In this document: positions 37,601 to 45,964 of the stretch, one piece after another
Layout of the letters: each line of letters starts with the position of its first letter
Numbering within the stretch: the first letter of the stretch is position 1
Assembly (NCBI RefSeq): GCF_004355185.1
Contig: NZ_CP037922.1
Location: 806,001-870,000 of the forward strand
Length of the DNA stretch: 64,000 bases
Direction: 5' to 3'
Origin: Hymenobacter radiodurans
GTDB taxonomy: Bacteria; Bacteroidota; Bacteroidia; Cytophagales; Hymenobacteraceae
Notes under the pieces: generated by a model
What the model was told of the DNA's origin: nothing
The model's database searches: none
Seen by the model: only the letters and a program-made list of their open reading frames with translations
Program-made: the position numbers and the translations under genes

Positions 37601-40600
37601 CTGCAGGACAGCGTAGTGCCCGGCCAGCCGGCCCGTTTCCTGATAGGCAGCTCGGAAGCGGGAGCACGCGTGTTGCTGGAAGCGGAGGCTAAGGGCGAAA
37701 GCCTGCGCCGCGAATGGCTCACGCTAACGGCGGGCGAACAGCGGCTCATAGAAATTCCGGTGCCGGCTAGCCTCGGCGAAACCCAGCTCTACGTGCATAC
37801 CACGCAGGTGCGCGACAATCGCCTGTACACGCACACGGCGCCGGTGCAGATAGCCACGCCGCCCATGCCGCTCGTGCTCAGCATCGCCACCTTCCGTGAC
37901 AAGCTACAACCCGGCCAGCGCGAAACCTGGCGCGTTACCATCCATCAAACCAATGGGAAGCCCGCCGATGCGGAGCTGCTCGCCACGCTCTACGACCAGT
38001 CGCTGGATGCCTTCCGTCCGCATTCATTTAGGGCGCTGGAGTTTCCAAAGCCCTATCAGCCGGCTATGCTGGCGTGGCAGGGCCAGTTTGAAACGAAAGA
38101 GTCAACTGAGCTGATGAATCAGAATGTGGCAGGGCCTAATGTGCGGGACATTGCTTATCCGCATATCAATATGTGGGGTTTCGATGGAGAAGATGTGGAG
38201 CAGTATGACGTAGAGCGAAAGGCGAGTACTACTAAATTTACTCCGCCAGTGATAAAGCGCGACGAGGAAATGATGGTGACTAGTGGTAATGCAGCACCAC
38301 AGATGGCAAAGATGCGTATGGCTCCACCGCCTCCGCCTAGGGATGGAAGTGCAGAAATGATGGATGAAATTCCAGATGAAGAAGTGCTTAGAGATAAGCC
38401 TCGCGAGGTAGACTTTTCGGCCATCCAAGCCCGTAAAGACTTCCGCGAAACGGCCTTCTGGCTGCCCGAACTACGCACCAATGCCCAGGGCGAAACTGTG
38501 CTGGAATTCCAGATGCCCGAAGCCGTGACGCGCTGGCAGCTGCTGGCTCTGGCCCACGACCAGCAACTGCACAGCGGCCTGCTGCGCCGGGAGCTAGTGA
38601 CGCAAAAGCAGCTACAAGTAACGCCCAACGCCCCGCGCTTCTTCCGCGAAGGTGATCAACTACGGCTCACCGCCAAGCTCAGCAACCTCACCGACCAGCC
38701 CATGCAAGGCACGGCCCAGCTGTTTCTACTCGATACTCGCACCCAGCAGCCATTGGAAGGCACCGTTCTCAAAAGCGCGGCTACCCTCAACTTTGACCTG
38801 AAGGCCAACCAAAGCAACGCCCTGGCCTGGAACCTCGCCATTCCGGAAACCGCCGAAGGGCGGGTGCCGCTGGAGGCCATTACCTACCGTGTAGTGGCCC
38901 AGACAACAGCTTCGAAGCAATCCAAACGCAAAGCCAAAAAAGCCCCCAGGCCGCCGTTTACTCCGATGGGGAGGAAAACACGCTGCCTGTGCTACCCAAC
39001 CGCCTGCTCGTGACGGAAAGCCTGCCGCTGCCGATTGTGGGGCCAACTACGCGGGAGTTTGAGTTGAAAAAGCTAACCAGCACTACCTCGCCCACGCGCC
39101 GCAATTATTCGCTCACGCTGGAAATGACCCAGAACCCCGCGTGGTACGCGGTGCAGGCGCTGCCGTATTTGATGGAGTACCCATACGAGTGCTCGGAGCA
39201 AATCTTCAGTCGGCTGTACGCCAATCTTTTGGCAGCGAAAATTCTGCAAAGCAACCCGCGCCTCAAAACAACCTTAGCCGAGTGGAAGCGTGCCGCCCAG
39301 GCCGGCGACAAAGCAGCGCTGGCCAGCAAACTGGAGCAAAACCAAGAGCTGAAGAGTCTGCTGCTGCAGGAAACGCCTTGGGTGCGCGACGCCCAGTCGG
39401 ATACGGAGCGCATGCGCCGCCTCACGGAGCTGTTCGACGAGCCGCGCCTGCAAGCCGAAACTACCCGCGCTCTCGCCAAGCTGGCCCAAATGCAGCAACC
39501 CAACGGCGCGTTTCCTTGGTTTGAGAAGATGCCCGACGACCGCTACATCACCCAGCTCATCGTGACCGGGTTCGGCAAGCTGAATAAGCTCGGAGCTTTC
39601 GATGCCACCAAAAACGAGACTGGGGGGCAAATTTTGCGCAAAGCCCTTGCTTACCTCGACGAGCAGCTACAGCGCGACTACGATGCCCTGCGCAAGCAGC
39701 CAAAAGTTGACCTCAAGCAAAACCACCTGACTGACCTGCACATTCAGGCTTTATATGGCCGTAGCTTCTGGCCCAATGAAGCTGTAGCGAAGTCAGCGCA
39801 GCCAGCCTACAATTACTACCATCAGCAAGCCGCCACCTATTGGCCCGCCCAAACCCGCTACCTGCAAGCCCAGACGGCACTGGCCCTGCACCGCGACAAA
39901 ACGGCCCCCACCGCCGTGCGCAACATTTTGCAGGCCCTCACCGAAAACGCCCTGCACTCGCCGGAGCTGGGAATGTATTGGAAGGAAGTACGCGGCGGCT
40001 ATTACTGGCGTGAGGCGCCCACCGAAACCCAGGCAACATTAATTGAAGCCTACGACGAAGTACAGAATGACCAGAAATCGGTGGATGAAATGAAGCTGTG
40101 GCTACTCAAACAAAAGCAAACCCAGAACTGGGAAAGTACCCGCGCCACCGCCGATGCCTGCTACGCCCTGCTCCTGCGCGGCTCCGACTGGCTGCAACCT
40201 GCCCAGCCCATTCAGGTAACAGTAGGCGGCGCGCCAGTGCAGCCCACCACCCAGCAGGCTGGCACCGGCTATTTCAAAACCACATTCCCAAGCGCCAGCA
40301 TCAAGCCGACCCAAGGGAAGGTGACCGTAAAAAAGACCGATGCAGGCGTAGCCTGGGGGGCGCTTTACTGGCAATACTTCGAGCAACTGGATAAAATAAC
40401 GCCTGCCGCCACCCCATTACAGCTGGAGCGTCAGTTGTTTAGGGAGCGGCGCACGGCCGCTGGCCCAGTGCTCGAACCGCTCACGGCCGGTACGCTATTA
40501 CGAGTAGGGGAGGTGCTGGTAGTGCGCCTGACCCTCCGCACCGACCGCACCCTAGAGTACGTGCATCTGAAAGACCAACGCGCCGCCGGACTGGAGCTAA

Positions 40601-40839
40601 TCAGCCAGGTATCGGGCTACCGGTATCAGGGAGGGCTGGGCTATTATGAGAGTCCGCGTGATGCCGCTACCAACTTTTTTATGGGCCAGTTACCGAAGGG
40701 AACGCACACATTTGAGTACCGACTGCGGGCAGCTCAAAGCGGTAATTTCTCGGGTGGTCTGAGTCAGATTCAGTGCCTTTACGCCCCTGAGTTTACGAGC
40801 CATTCGGCCGGCCAACGACTACAGATTGGGTCTAACTAA
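34656..40839 (+). CDS. Bacterial alpha-2-macroglobulin-like giant protein (two frameshifts as sequenced)
   Basis: About 2060 residues when repaired, starting at the ATG at 34656 with a signal peptide (MRLFGLLFLLVLVMISP). It has an MG2-type domain (QAFLYTDRAIYRPGQTLYFK), the conserved A2M domain (ETAFWLPELRTNAQGETV) and a thioester-type motif YPYECSEQ near residue 1510, followed by an alpha-helical complement-like domain. It should trap attacking proteases in the periplasm or at the surface. Breaks: GTGGGGGCTTTTTGG at 36962 (five G, six restore VGGFLVKF) and AAAAAAGCCCCCAGG at 38942 (five C, six restore KKAPQAAVYSDG). Two neighbouring intact copies of the word (35688 and 36341) keep six. Confidence 0.88.
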
Positions 40840-40849
40840 GCTCTTTAGT

Positions 40850-40881
40850 AGCCCGAATTTTTTATTCCCTAAAATCGGGCT
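40850..40881. terminator. Hairpin after the alpha-2-macroglobulin gene
   Basis: AGCCCGA and TCGGGCT arms with TTTT/AAAA inside the stem. There is no T-run outside, so this is a moderate call; position just after the stop supports it. Confidence 0.5.
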
Positions 40882-40951
40882 AGACAGCACTGAAAGGCCG
40901 TTTGCAGTGAGTTAAAGCCTATGCAGTCTTGTCTGGGCACCATTCAGGTCT

Positions 40952-40959
40952 TACTTTTG
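40952..40959 (+). promoter_or_regulatory. -7 element TACTTTTG
   Basis: Matches TAnnTTTG, with TTG at 40929-40931 in the right place for a -33 element (20-base spacing). It lies 24 bases before the ATG of the next gene. Confidence 0.55.
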
Positions 40960-40983
40960 CGTCCTCTTAGCCCTTTTTAAGCT

Positions 40984-41406
40984 ATGCTGATGCGTCAACT
41001 ATATGTGCTTGCCGGGCTGCTTTTATGCAGCGCACCGGTGCTTGCCCAAGGCAAGAAAACAACCCAAATTTCAAGCTCTTCCGGTCATTTTACCGTACCC
41101 GTTACACCAGCTTTGCCCGGTGAGGAAAAGCTCTCGGCCAGGGAGCGCGTCGAGCGCGATTTGCTGATGCCAGTGCGCCGCAAACAAGCAGCCCTGACCC
41201 TGCAAGAAGCCAAGCAAGCTTCTGCTGAAATCACCGCCCGTGGCCTAGAAGCCGCCGAAGCCAACGCCGCTGAAGAAGCCAAAAAAGCCCCCCAGCCAAC
41301 CGTCGCGGAGTCTCAAGCCGCCTTGCCTGTTGCTCAGCCTAAAGAGGCTCCCGCCGTCAAGCAGAAATCACCTATTAGTCATAAAAAGTTTCGGCGGCGT
41401 CGGTAG
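40984..41406 (+). CDS. Exported basic low-complexity protein of unknown function
   Basis: A 140-residue protein with a signal peptide (LYVLAGLLLCSAPVLAQG). The mature part is rich in Ala, Glu, Lys and Pro and has a likely helical middle (RKQAALTLQEAKQASAE), ending in a basic tail SHKKFRRRR. The coding sequence contains A6 GCCCCCC AG for KKAPQ at about 41281-41294, the same word as half a terminator. Nothing else identifies its role. It has its own promoter and a perfect terminator. Confidence 0.65.
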   Translation: MLMRQLYVLAGLLLCSAPVLAQGKKTTQISSSSGHFTVPVTPALPGEEKLSARERVERDLLMPVRRKQAALTLQEAKQASAEITARGLEAAEANAAEEAKKAPQPTVAESQAALPVAQPKEAPAVKQKSPISHKKFRRRR

Positions 41407-41451
41407 GGAGGCAGCTGCCTCATCCCGACTAAGCAACCCGATAGGTTTGCA

Positions 41452-41514
41452 CAATTCACAATCACAAAAAAGCCCCCAGATCTATTCTGGGGGCTTTTTT
41501 GTGATTGTGAATTG
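41452..41514. terminator. Bidirectional terminator, GCCCCCAG family, 29-base perfect arms
   Basis: CAATTCACAATCAC, A6, GCCCCCAGA, a 5-base loop and the exact complement. Five C and five G. It is shared by converging genes, and shows best how the flanks, unique to each copy, stay complementary around the shared core. Confidence 0.9.
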
Positions 41515-41544
41515 ACGAAAGGTCTGTAGGCTATAACGCTTTAT

Positions 41545-41874
41545 TTAGATAATGGGCATCAGCCGCACTACCAGCCCATCGAGGCGGGGCGTAATGCGGA
41601 TTTGGCAGGAAAGACGGCTGCCGGGGCTGAGTACGGGCAGCGTTTCGAGCATATACATCTCTTCGTCGCCGGGCTCGTCGAGGGCCGGACCGGCTAGCAC
41701 TTCTACATGACAGGTGGCGCACAGAGCCATACCGCCGCAGGTAGCCTGAATATCGTAGCCGCTGGCCTTAAGTACCTCCATCAAGCTAAGGCTCATGTCG
41801 GTAGGGGCCTCTATTTCGCGCCGCTGGCCGGGGGCCTCCTCCACGTATACTCGAACTTCGGTAGCGTCAGTCAT
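41545..41874 (-). CDS. 2Fe-2S ferredoxin
   Basis: A 109-residue adrenodoxin-type ferredoxin. The cluster ligands are the cysteines in ATCGGMALCATCHVEVL (C-X5-C-X2-C) and the last one in SRLSCQIRI. It carries single electrons. It lies downstream of the ferredoxin-NADP reductase on the same strand, separated only by a palindromic repeat, so it is a natural partner of that enzyme. Confidence 0.9.
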   Translation of the reverse strand: MTDATEVRVYVEEAPGQRREIEAPTDMSLSLMEVLKASGYDIQATCGGMALCATCHVEVLAGPALDEPGDEEMYMLETLPVLSPGSRLSCQIRITPRLDGLVVRLMPII

Positions 41875-41938
41875 TTAGTTATTAGTTGGTCGTCAGTAGT
41901 CGTATCAATATTATCAATTAAAATTGGTGCTACGCAAA

Positions 41939-42033
41939 AATCATTGTCATCCTGAGGCACGAAGGACCTTCTCACCGAAGAACGATTTGTTCATATGCGA
42001 GAAGGTCCTTCGTGCCTCAGGATGACAATGATT
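41939..42033. repeat. Long palindromic intergenic repeat, 35-base arms
   Basis: AATCATTGTCATCCTGAGGC and onward to CTTCTC, then a 25-base spacer, then the exact complement. Both arms are perfect. It contains no T-run outside the stem and lies 5 bases after the reductase stop codon. It resembles REP/BIME-type palindromes with the words CATCCTGAGG and GAAGGACCTT that recur in many genomes. Confidence 0.85.
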
Positions 42034-42038
42034 GCTAC

Positions 42039-43055
42039 TTACATCGTCGGTACGCCGTTCACAGTCGTGTACTTCAATACATACTTCTTATCCGGAAACA
42101 TGTATTTGTAAGCGCCCTGGGCCATGAGGGCAGCCTCGTGAAAACCGCACAGAATCAGTTTCAACTTGCCCGGATATGTGTTGATGTCACCGATGGCGTA
42201 CACGCCCGGCACGGAGGTCGAGTAGTCCAGCGTATCTACCTGCACCGCGTCATTATCCAAGCCTAAGTTCCACTCGCCAATGGGGCCAAGCTTCGGCGTG
42301 AGACCAAACAGCGGAATAAAGGCATCAACGGGCAAGCTTTCAGTAGTGCCGTCGTTGGCGGTGATAGTCACGGCCTCCAGGTTGTCAATGCCGTGGACGT
42401 GGGTCACGTTAGATGACAGCACCAAGCGGGCACGACCAGCTTCGTGCAGGTTCTTCACCTTCTCCGCCGAATCGGCCGCGCCGCGGAAGGTGGTGCCGCG
42501 ATGCACCAGCGTTACTTCTTTGGCAATATCAGCCAGGAAAATAGTCCAGTCGAGCGCCGAGTCGCCACCGCCGGCAATCACAATGCGCTTGTCGCGGAAA
42601 GTTTCGGGGTCACGCACCATATAATATACACCGCGGCCCTGCTCAAAGCGCTCCAACTCGTCGATGGCCGGCTTGCGAGGCTCAAACGAACCCAGGCCAC
42701 CAGCGATAGCTACGGCTTTGCACAAAATCTCCGTGCCATCGGTAGTGAAAAGCTGAAACGAACCATCTTCGAGCTTCGCGAAACGCTCGACCCGCTCACC
42801 GAGGGTGAAAGTGGGGTGAAAGGGCTCAATCTGACGCATCAGGTTGCGCACCAAGTCACCAGCCAATACCTCGGGAAAACCGGGAATGTCGTAAATGGGC
42901 TTCTTCGGATAAATCTCGGTCAGTTGACCTCCCACGGCGGGCAGCGCGTCTACCACATGGCAGCGCAACTTCAACAACCCAGCCTCAAACACCGCAAACA
43001 GCCCCACCGGGCCAGCTCCGATAATACAGATATCGGTCGAAATAGTATTCAGCAT
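42039..43055 (-). CDS. Ferredoxin--NADP+ reductase, thioredoxin-reductase-like
   Basis: A 338-residue flavoprotein. The FAD-binding motif is IIGAGPVGLFAVFEAG at the N-terminus; the NADPH-binding one is IAGGGDSALDWTIFL. The motif VGGQLTEIYPKKPIYDIPGFPE is typical of the YumC/TrxR-like ferredoxin-NADP reductases. The redox CxxC of thioredoxin reductase is absent, so it is not that enzyme. The ferredoxin gene is next on the same strand. It should pass electrons between NADPH and ferredoxin. Confidence 0.9.
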   Translation of the reverse strand: MLNTISTDICIIGAGPVGLFAVFEAGLLKLRCHVVDALPAVGGQLTEIYPKKPIYDIPGFPEVLAGDLVRNLMRQIEPFHPTFTLGERVERFAKLEDGSFQLFTTDGTEILCKAVAIAGGLGSFEPRKPAIDELERFEQGRGVYYMVRDPETFRDKRIVIAGGGDSALDWTIFLADIAKEVTLVHRGTTFRGAADSAEKVKNLHEAGRARLVLSSNVTHVHGIDNLEAVTITANDGTTESLPVDAFIPLFGLTPKLGPIGEWNLGLDNDAVQVDTLDYSTSVPGVYAIGDINTYPGKLKLILCGFHEAALMAQGAYKYMFPDKKYVLKYTTVNGVPTM

Positions 43056-43298
43056 GCAATCAAGAATCAGCGAAAAACAAACAAACGGCCTTGAGCCGCC
43101 TGAATAACAAACAAAGCCCCGGAATCGTTGGGCCCGCCTTCACGAATGATACGCGGCTACCAAGTTTAGGCTTTGCGGGTGCAAAGATAAGTTCAGGCAG
43201 CCGCGTTTTTGGTATTGGAGGGCAAAATGTGCTAGGCCATGTTATTCGCTTGTCCAAGCATAAGACCCTGATACCCTTGTCGACCAGAAACGAACTAA

Positions 43299-43335
43299 AT
43301 AAAAAAGCCCCCCAGCATGATGCTGGGGGCTTTTT
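43299..43335. terminator. Terminator after tRNA-Arg, GCCCCCAG family, unequal arms
   Basis: AT A6 GCCCCCC AGCAT, short loop, ATGCTGGGGGC T5 C. For tRNA-Arg, transcribed leftward, it begins 2 bases after the tRNA end. Six C against five G. Confidence 0.87.
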
Positions 43336-43337
43336 CG

Positions 43338-43411
43338 TGGTCGTGTAAGGAGTCGAACCTTAAACCTCCTGATTCGTAGTCAGGTGCTCTATCCAGTTGA
43401 GCTACACAACC
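43338..43411 (-). tRNA. tRNA-Arg (anticodon ACG)
   Basis: A 74-base cloverleaf read from the minus strand: acceptor GGTTGTG/CACGACC, D-stem GCTC/GAGC, anticodon stem CCTGA/TCAGG with loop CTACGAA, T-stem TAAGG/CCTTA with loop TTCGACT. The anticodon ACG reads CGU, and CGC/CGA if A34 becomes inosine. CCA is not encoded. Confidence 0.95.
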
Positions 43412-43526
43412 ATTATCCCGCTTGGGGAGCGCAAAGATAATCGCTAAAATTTCAGACGTCCAAGCCGGGGGGCATTTTTAGCGTAAAATTTTGCCAGAAA
43501 ACGCGCAAACGGCTGAGAGTCAGATT

Positions 43527-44246
43527 TTATTTTTCAACGGTTTTTTCGGGGTTGCGGTTCAAGGCCCGTTTTAAGGCGCGGTTGAAGAGGTAGTAAAGCC
43601 CAAAAACCGATACGATAATCAGTCCAATTACCAGCAGCTTACCTGCCGTACCCGTGTCGGGGTCGCTAACGAGGCTGATGACATCCTGCGCCTTCGTACC
43701 CAGCCAATAGAAAAACAGGCTGCGCGGTAGCATGCCCACCACCGAGGCCAGCAGAAACTTGCGCCGGTCGATGCGCATCACGGCCAGCACGAACGTCATA
43801 AGGGCAAACGGCAGCACCGGCGAGATGCGGGTAAGCACGATGAGCTGCCAGCTTTCAGTTTTCAACTCCCGCATTACCGCATCGGCTTTAGGAAAGTGAC
43901 GCAGAAAGCTGAGCATACGGCCGTGGTCCAATGAACTGGCTATCTGATAGCCGACCAGCGCGGCCAGCGCGTACGCCACCACCATGCCTGGCAACCCAGC
44001 CCAGCCAAAATAGAACCCCGTGACCAGCGCCACAAACGTGGTAGGCGTGAAGGCAAAGGCCATCGTAAAGGCAATGACCACGAAATAAAGCGCAGTCTGG
44101 GCGGGCGTGAGCTGCTGCAATAGCGCCTGATTGCGGTAGAGCAGGAAAGTGAGCGAAGAGCTACCCAACACCGGCAAGGCCACCAGCAAAAACATGGAAA
44201 CCAGCGTAGACGCGTTTTTTTGGAAAAGCTCTTTGAGTACAGACAT
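43527..44246 (-). CDS. TVP38/TMEM64 (VTT/DedA-like) membrane protein
   Basis: A 239-residue protein with about six hydrophobic helices. The family pattern FYFGWAGLPGMVVAYALAAL and the later LTRISPVLPFALMTFVLAVM, with a conserved Arg and Pro, match SNARE-associated VTT domain proteins. These are believed to help lipid scrambling or transport across membranes. The start is at the ATG at 44246 (MSVLKELFQKN); the frame extends upstream across the promoter of the next gene. It is divergent from the cystathionine gamma-synthase gene. Confidence 0.85.
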   Translation of the reverse strand: MSVLKELFQKNASTLVSMFLLVALPVLGSSSLTFLLYRNQALLQQLTPAQTALYFVVIAFTMAFAFTPTTFVALVTGFYFGWAGLPGMVVAYALAALVGYQIASSLDHGRMLSFLRHFPKADAVMRELKTESWQLIVLTRISPVLPFALMTFVLAVMRIDRRKFLLASVVGMLPRSLFFYWLGTKAQDVISLVSDPDTGTAGKLLVIGLIIVSVFGLYYLFNRALKRALNRNPEKTVEK

Positions 44247-44408
44247 AGGCAATAAACAAATCGGGCCGACTGTGCGCAGCCGGCCCGAAGGTAGAACGTA
44301 AACTCTACGGTAAAGGCTACGCGCTGACCCAAGCCGAAAGAAGTACATAGTAGTAGAAGCTATTCTGGGGAGCGGCAGCTTGCCAAAAAATAATCGCGCA
44401 GGCCGTTT

Positions 44409-44416
44409 TACCTTTG
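44409..44416 (+). promoter_or_regulatory. -7 element TACCTTTG before cystathionine gamma-synthase
   Basis: Matches TAnnTTTG exactly, 50 bases before the ATG at 44466. No good TTG is found at 19 bases upstream. Confidence 0.5.
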
Positions 44417-44465
44417 AGCCCGCTTGTCCCACCCCGTATACTATACTTTTCGCTTCGCTTTTTCT

Positions 44466-45605
44466 ATGAAATTCGGAACCAAGACCATCCACGCCGGCGT
44501 GCATCCTGATCCTGAGACAGGGGCCATCATGACGCCTATCTACCAGACTTCAACCTATGTGCAGCGCTCGCCCGGCGACCACCGCGGCTATGAGTACTCC
44601 CGCACGCACAACCCCACCCGCACCCAGCTTCAGGACTCGCTGGCCGCTCTCGAAAACGGTAAGCACGGCTTGGCGTTCGCCTCCGGCATGGCTGCCACCG
44701 ACGCTATTGTCAAGCTGCTTCAGCCCGGCGACGAGGTAATCTCTACTAACGACCTGTATGGTGGCAGCTACCGCATTTTTACCAAGGTATTTGCCCCCCT
44801 GGGTATTAAATTTCACTTCGTGCCCATGCACGACATGAGCGCCGTGCGCGAGAAGGTAACTGAGCGCACCAAGCTGATTTGGGTAGAAACGCCCACCAAC
44901 CCGCTGCTCAACGTGATTGATATTGCCGCCGCCGCTGCCGTAGCCAAAGAAGCCGGTGCTCTGCTGGTAGTGGATAATACCTTCGCCACGCCCTATTTGC
45001 AAACTCCTCTCGACCTGGGGGCCGATATGGTAATGCACTCGCTAACCAAATATATGGGCGGCCACTCTGATGTGGTAATGGGGGCAATCATCGTGAAGGA
45101 CGACGAATTGCATGAGCGCCTGCGCTTCCTGCAAAATGCCTGCGGTGGCACGCCCGGTCCTCAGGATTGCTTCCTGTTGCTGCGCGGCATTAAAACGTTG
45201 CATATCCGCATGCAACGCCACTGCGAAAATGGTCGCGCCGTCGCGGAGTTTTTGAAAGCGCACCCCAAAGTGGAGAAAGTGTACTGGCCCGGTTTTACTG
45301 ATCATCCTAACCACGATATCGCGGTCAAGCAGATGAATGACTTCGGTGGTATGATCAGCTTCGTGCTTCAGGGCGACCGCAAGGAAGACGCCATTGCCGT
45401 GCTCGAAAAGCTGGAACTGTTTGCCCTTGCCGAGAGCCTTGGTGGCGTAGAAAGCCTCTGCGGCCACCCAGCCACCATGACTCACGCCAGCATTCCAGCC
45501 GAGGAGCGTCGCAAAGCTGGGCTCTCTGACTCGCTTATCCGCCTCAGCGTAGGTATTGAGGATATTGAGGACCTGATCGAAGACTTGCGCCAGGCCATAG
45601 GCTAA
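44466..45605 (+). CDS. Cystathionine gamma-synthase / trans-sulfuration enzyme
   Basis: A 379-residue pyridoxal phosphate enzyme. The N-terminal MKFGTKTIHAGVHPDP, the substrate region QTSTYVQRSPGDHRGYEYSR and the PLP lysine in MHSLTKYMGGHSDVVMG place it in the Cys/Met metabolism family. Typical is also FASGMAATDAIVKLL. The enzyme could be cystathionine gamma-synthase (methionine synthesis) or gamma-lyase; sequence alone does not settle this, though the length and N-terminus fit MetB. The chosen start, the ATG at 44466, fits the family. It is monocistronic. Confidence 0.9.
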   Translation: MKFGTKTIHAGVHPDPETGAIMTPIYQTSTYVQRSPGDHRGYEYSRTHNPTRTQLQDSLAALENGKHGLAFASGMAATDAIVKLLQPGDEVISTNDLYGGSYRIFTKVFAPLGIKFHFVPMHDMSAVREKVTERTKLIWVETPTNPLLNVIDIAAAAAVAKEAGALLVVDNTFATPYLQTPLDLGADMVMHSLTKYMGGHSDVVMGAIIVKDDELHERLRFLQNACGGTPGPQDCFLLLRGIKTLHIRMQRHCENGRAVAEFLKAHPKVEKVYWPGFTDHPNHDIAVKQMNDFGGMISFVLQGDRKEDAIAVLEKLELFALAESLGGVESLCGHPATMTHASIPAEERRKAGLSDSLIRLSVGIEDIEDLIEDLRQAIG

Positions 45606-45623
45606 CGGTAGCGAAACCAAAGC

Positions 45624-45655
45624 AAAAGCCCGGCTGCAGAGCCGGGCTTTTTTTG
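45624..45655 (+). terminator. Hairpin terminator after cystathionine gamma-synthase
   Basis: AAAAGCCCGGC and GCCGGGCTTTT arms followed by a longer T-run. Good plus-strand terminator. Confidence 0.85.
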
Positions 45656-45964
45656 TTAAAAAAATCGAGGGGTTATATATTAGAAATAAATCATTTATAC
45701 TAGAGATAAAATTCAGCTACTTAAGCATTTTCGTTTTCGAAGCAATGCCTCTTTTATCACCATCAACTTACACCTTACCGACCGTGACTATCGGTCAGGG
45801 TTGTTGTTGCTGATTTTACTATTAAGCTGACGATTTCTCATTTCTTTTCGGATACCAGGTACGCAGTGTAAGCGGGTTTTAGCCGTTTATCTGACTGCGG
45901 GATATGCCACCGTTGTGGCTGTTAGCTTACTCTGCCCCATTCTTTCCAAACCCCTCTTTCTTGT
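45656..45964. other. Intergenic region upstream of the TonB-dependent receptor
   Basis: About 310 AT-rich bases. I see no open frame with coding character, no tRNA and no recognisable promoter beyond general AT-richness. Confidence 0.5.

Noticed and set aside
43338..43411. tRNA-Thr or tRNA-Val reading of the tRNA
   Set aside because: On the minus strand the anticodon loop is CTACGAA, so the anticodon is ACG, which is Arg.
45076..45090. GGGGGC in cystathionine gamma-synthase as a break
   Set aside because: The frame ATG GGG GCA (VVMGAII) is intact with five G and matches the family.
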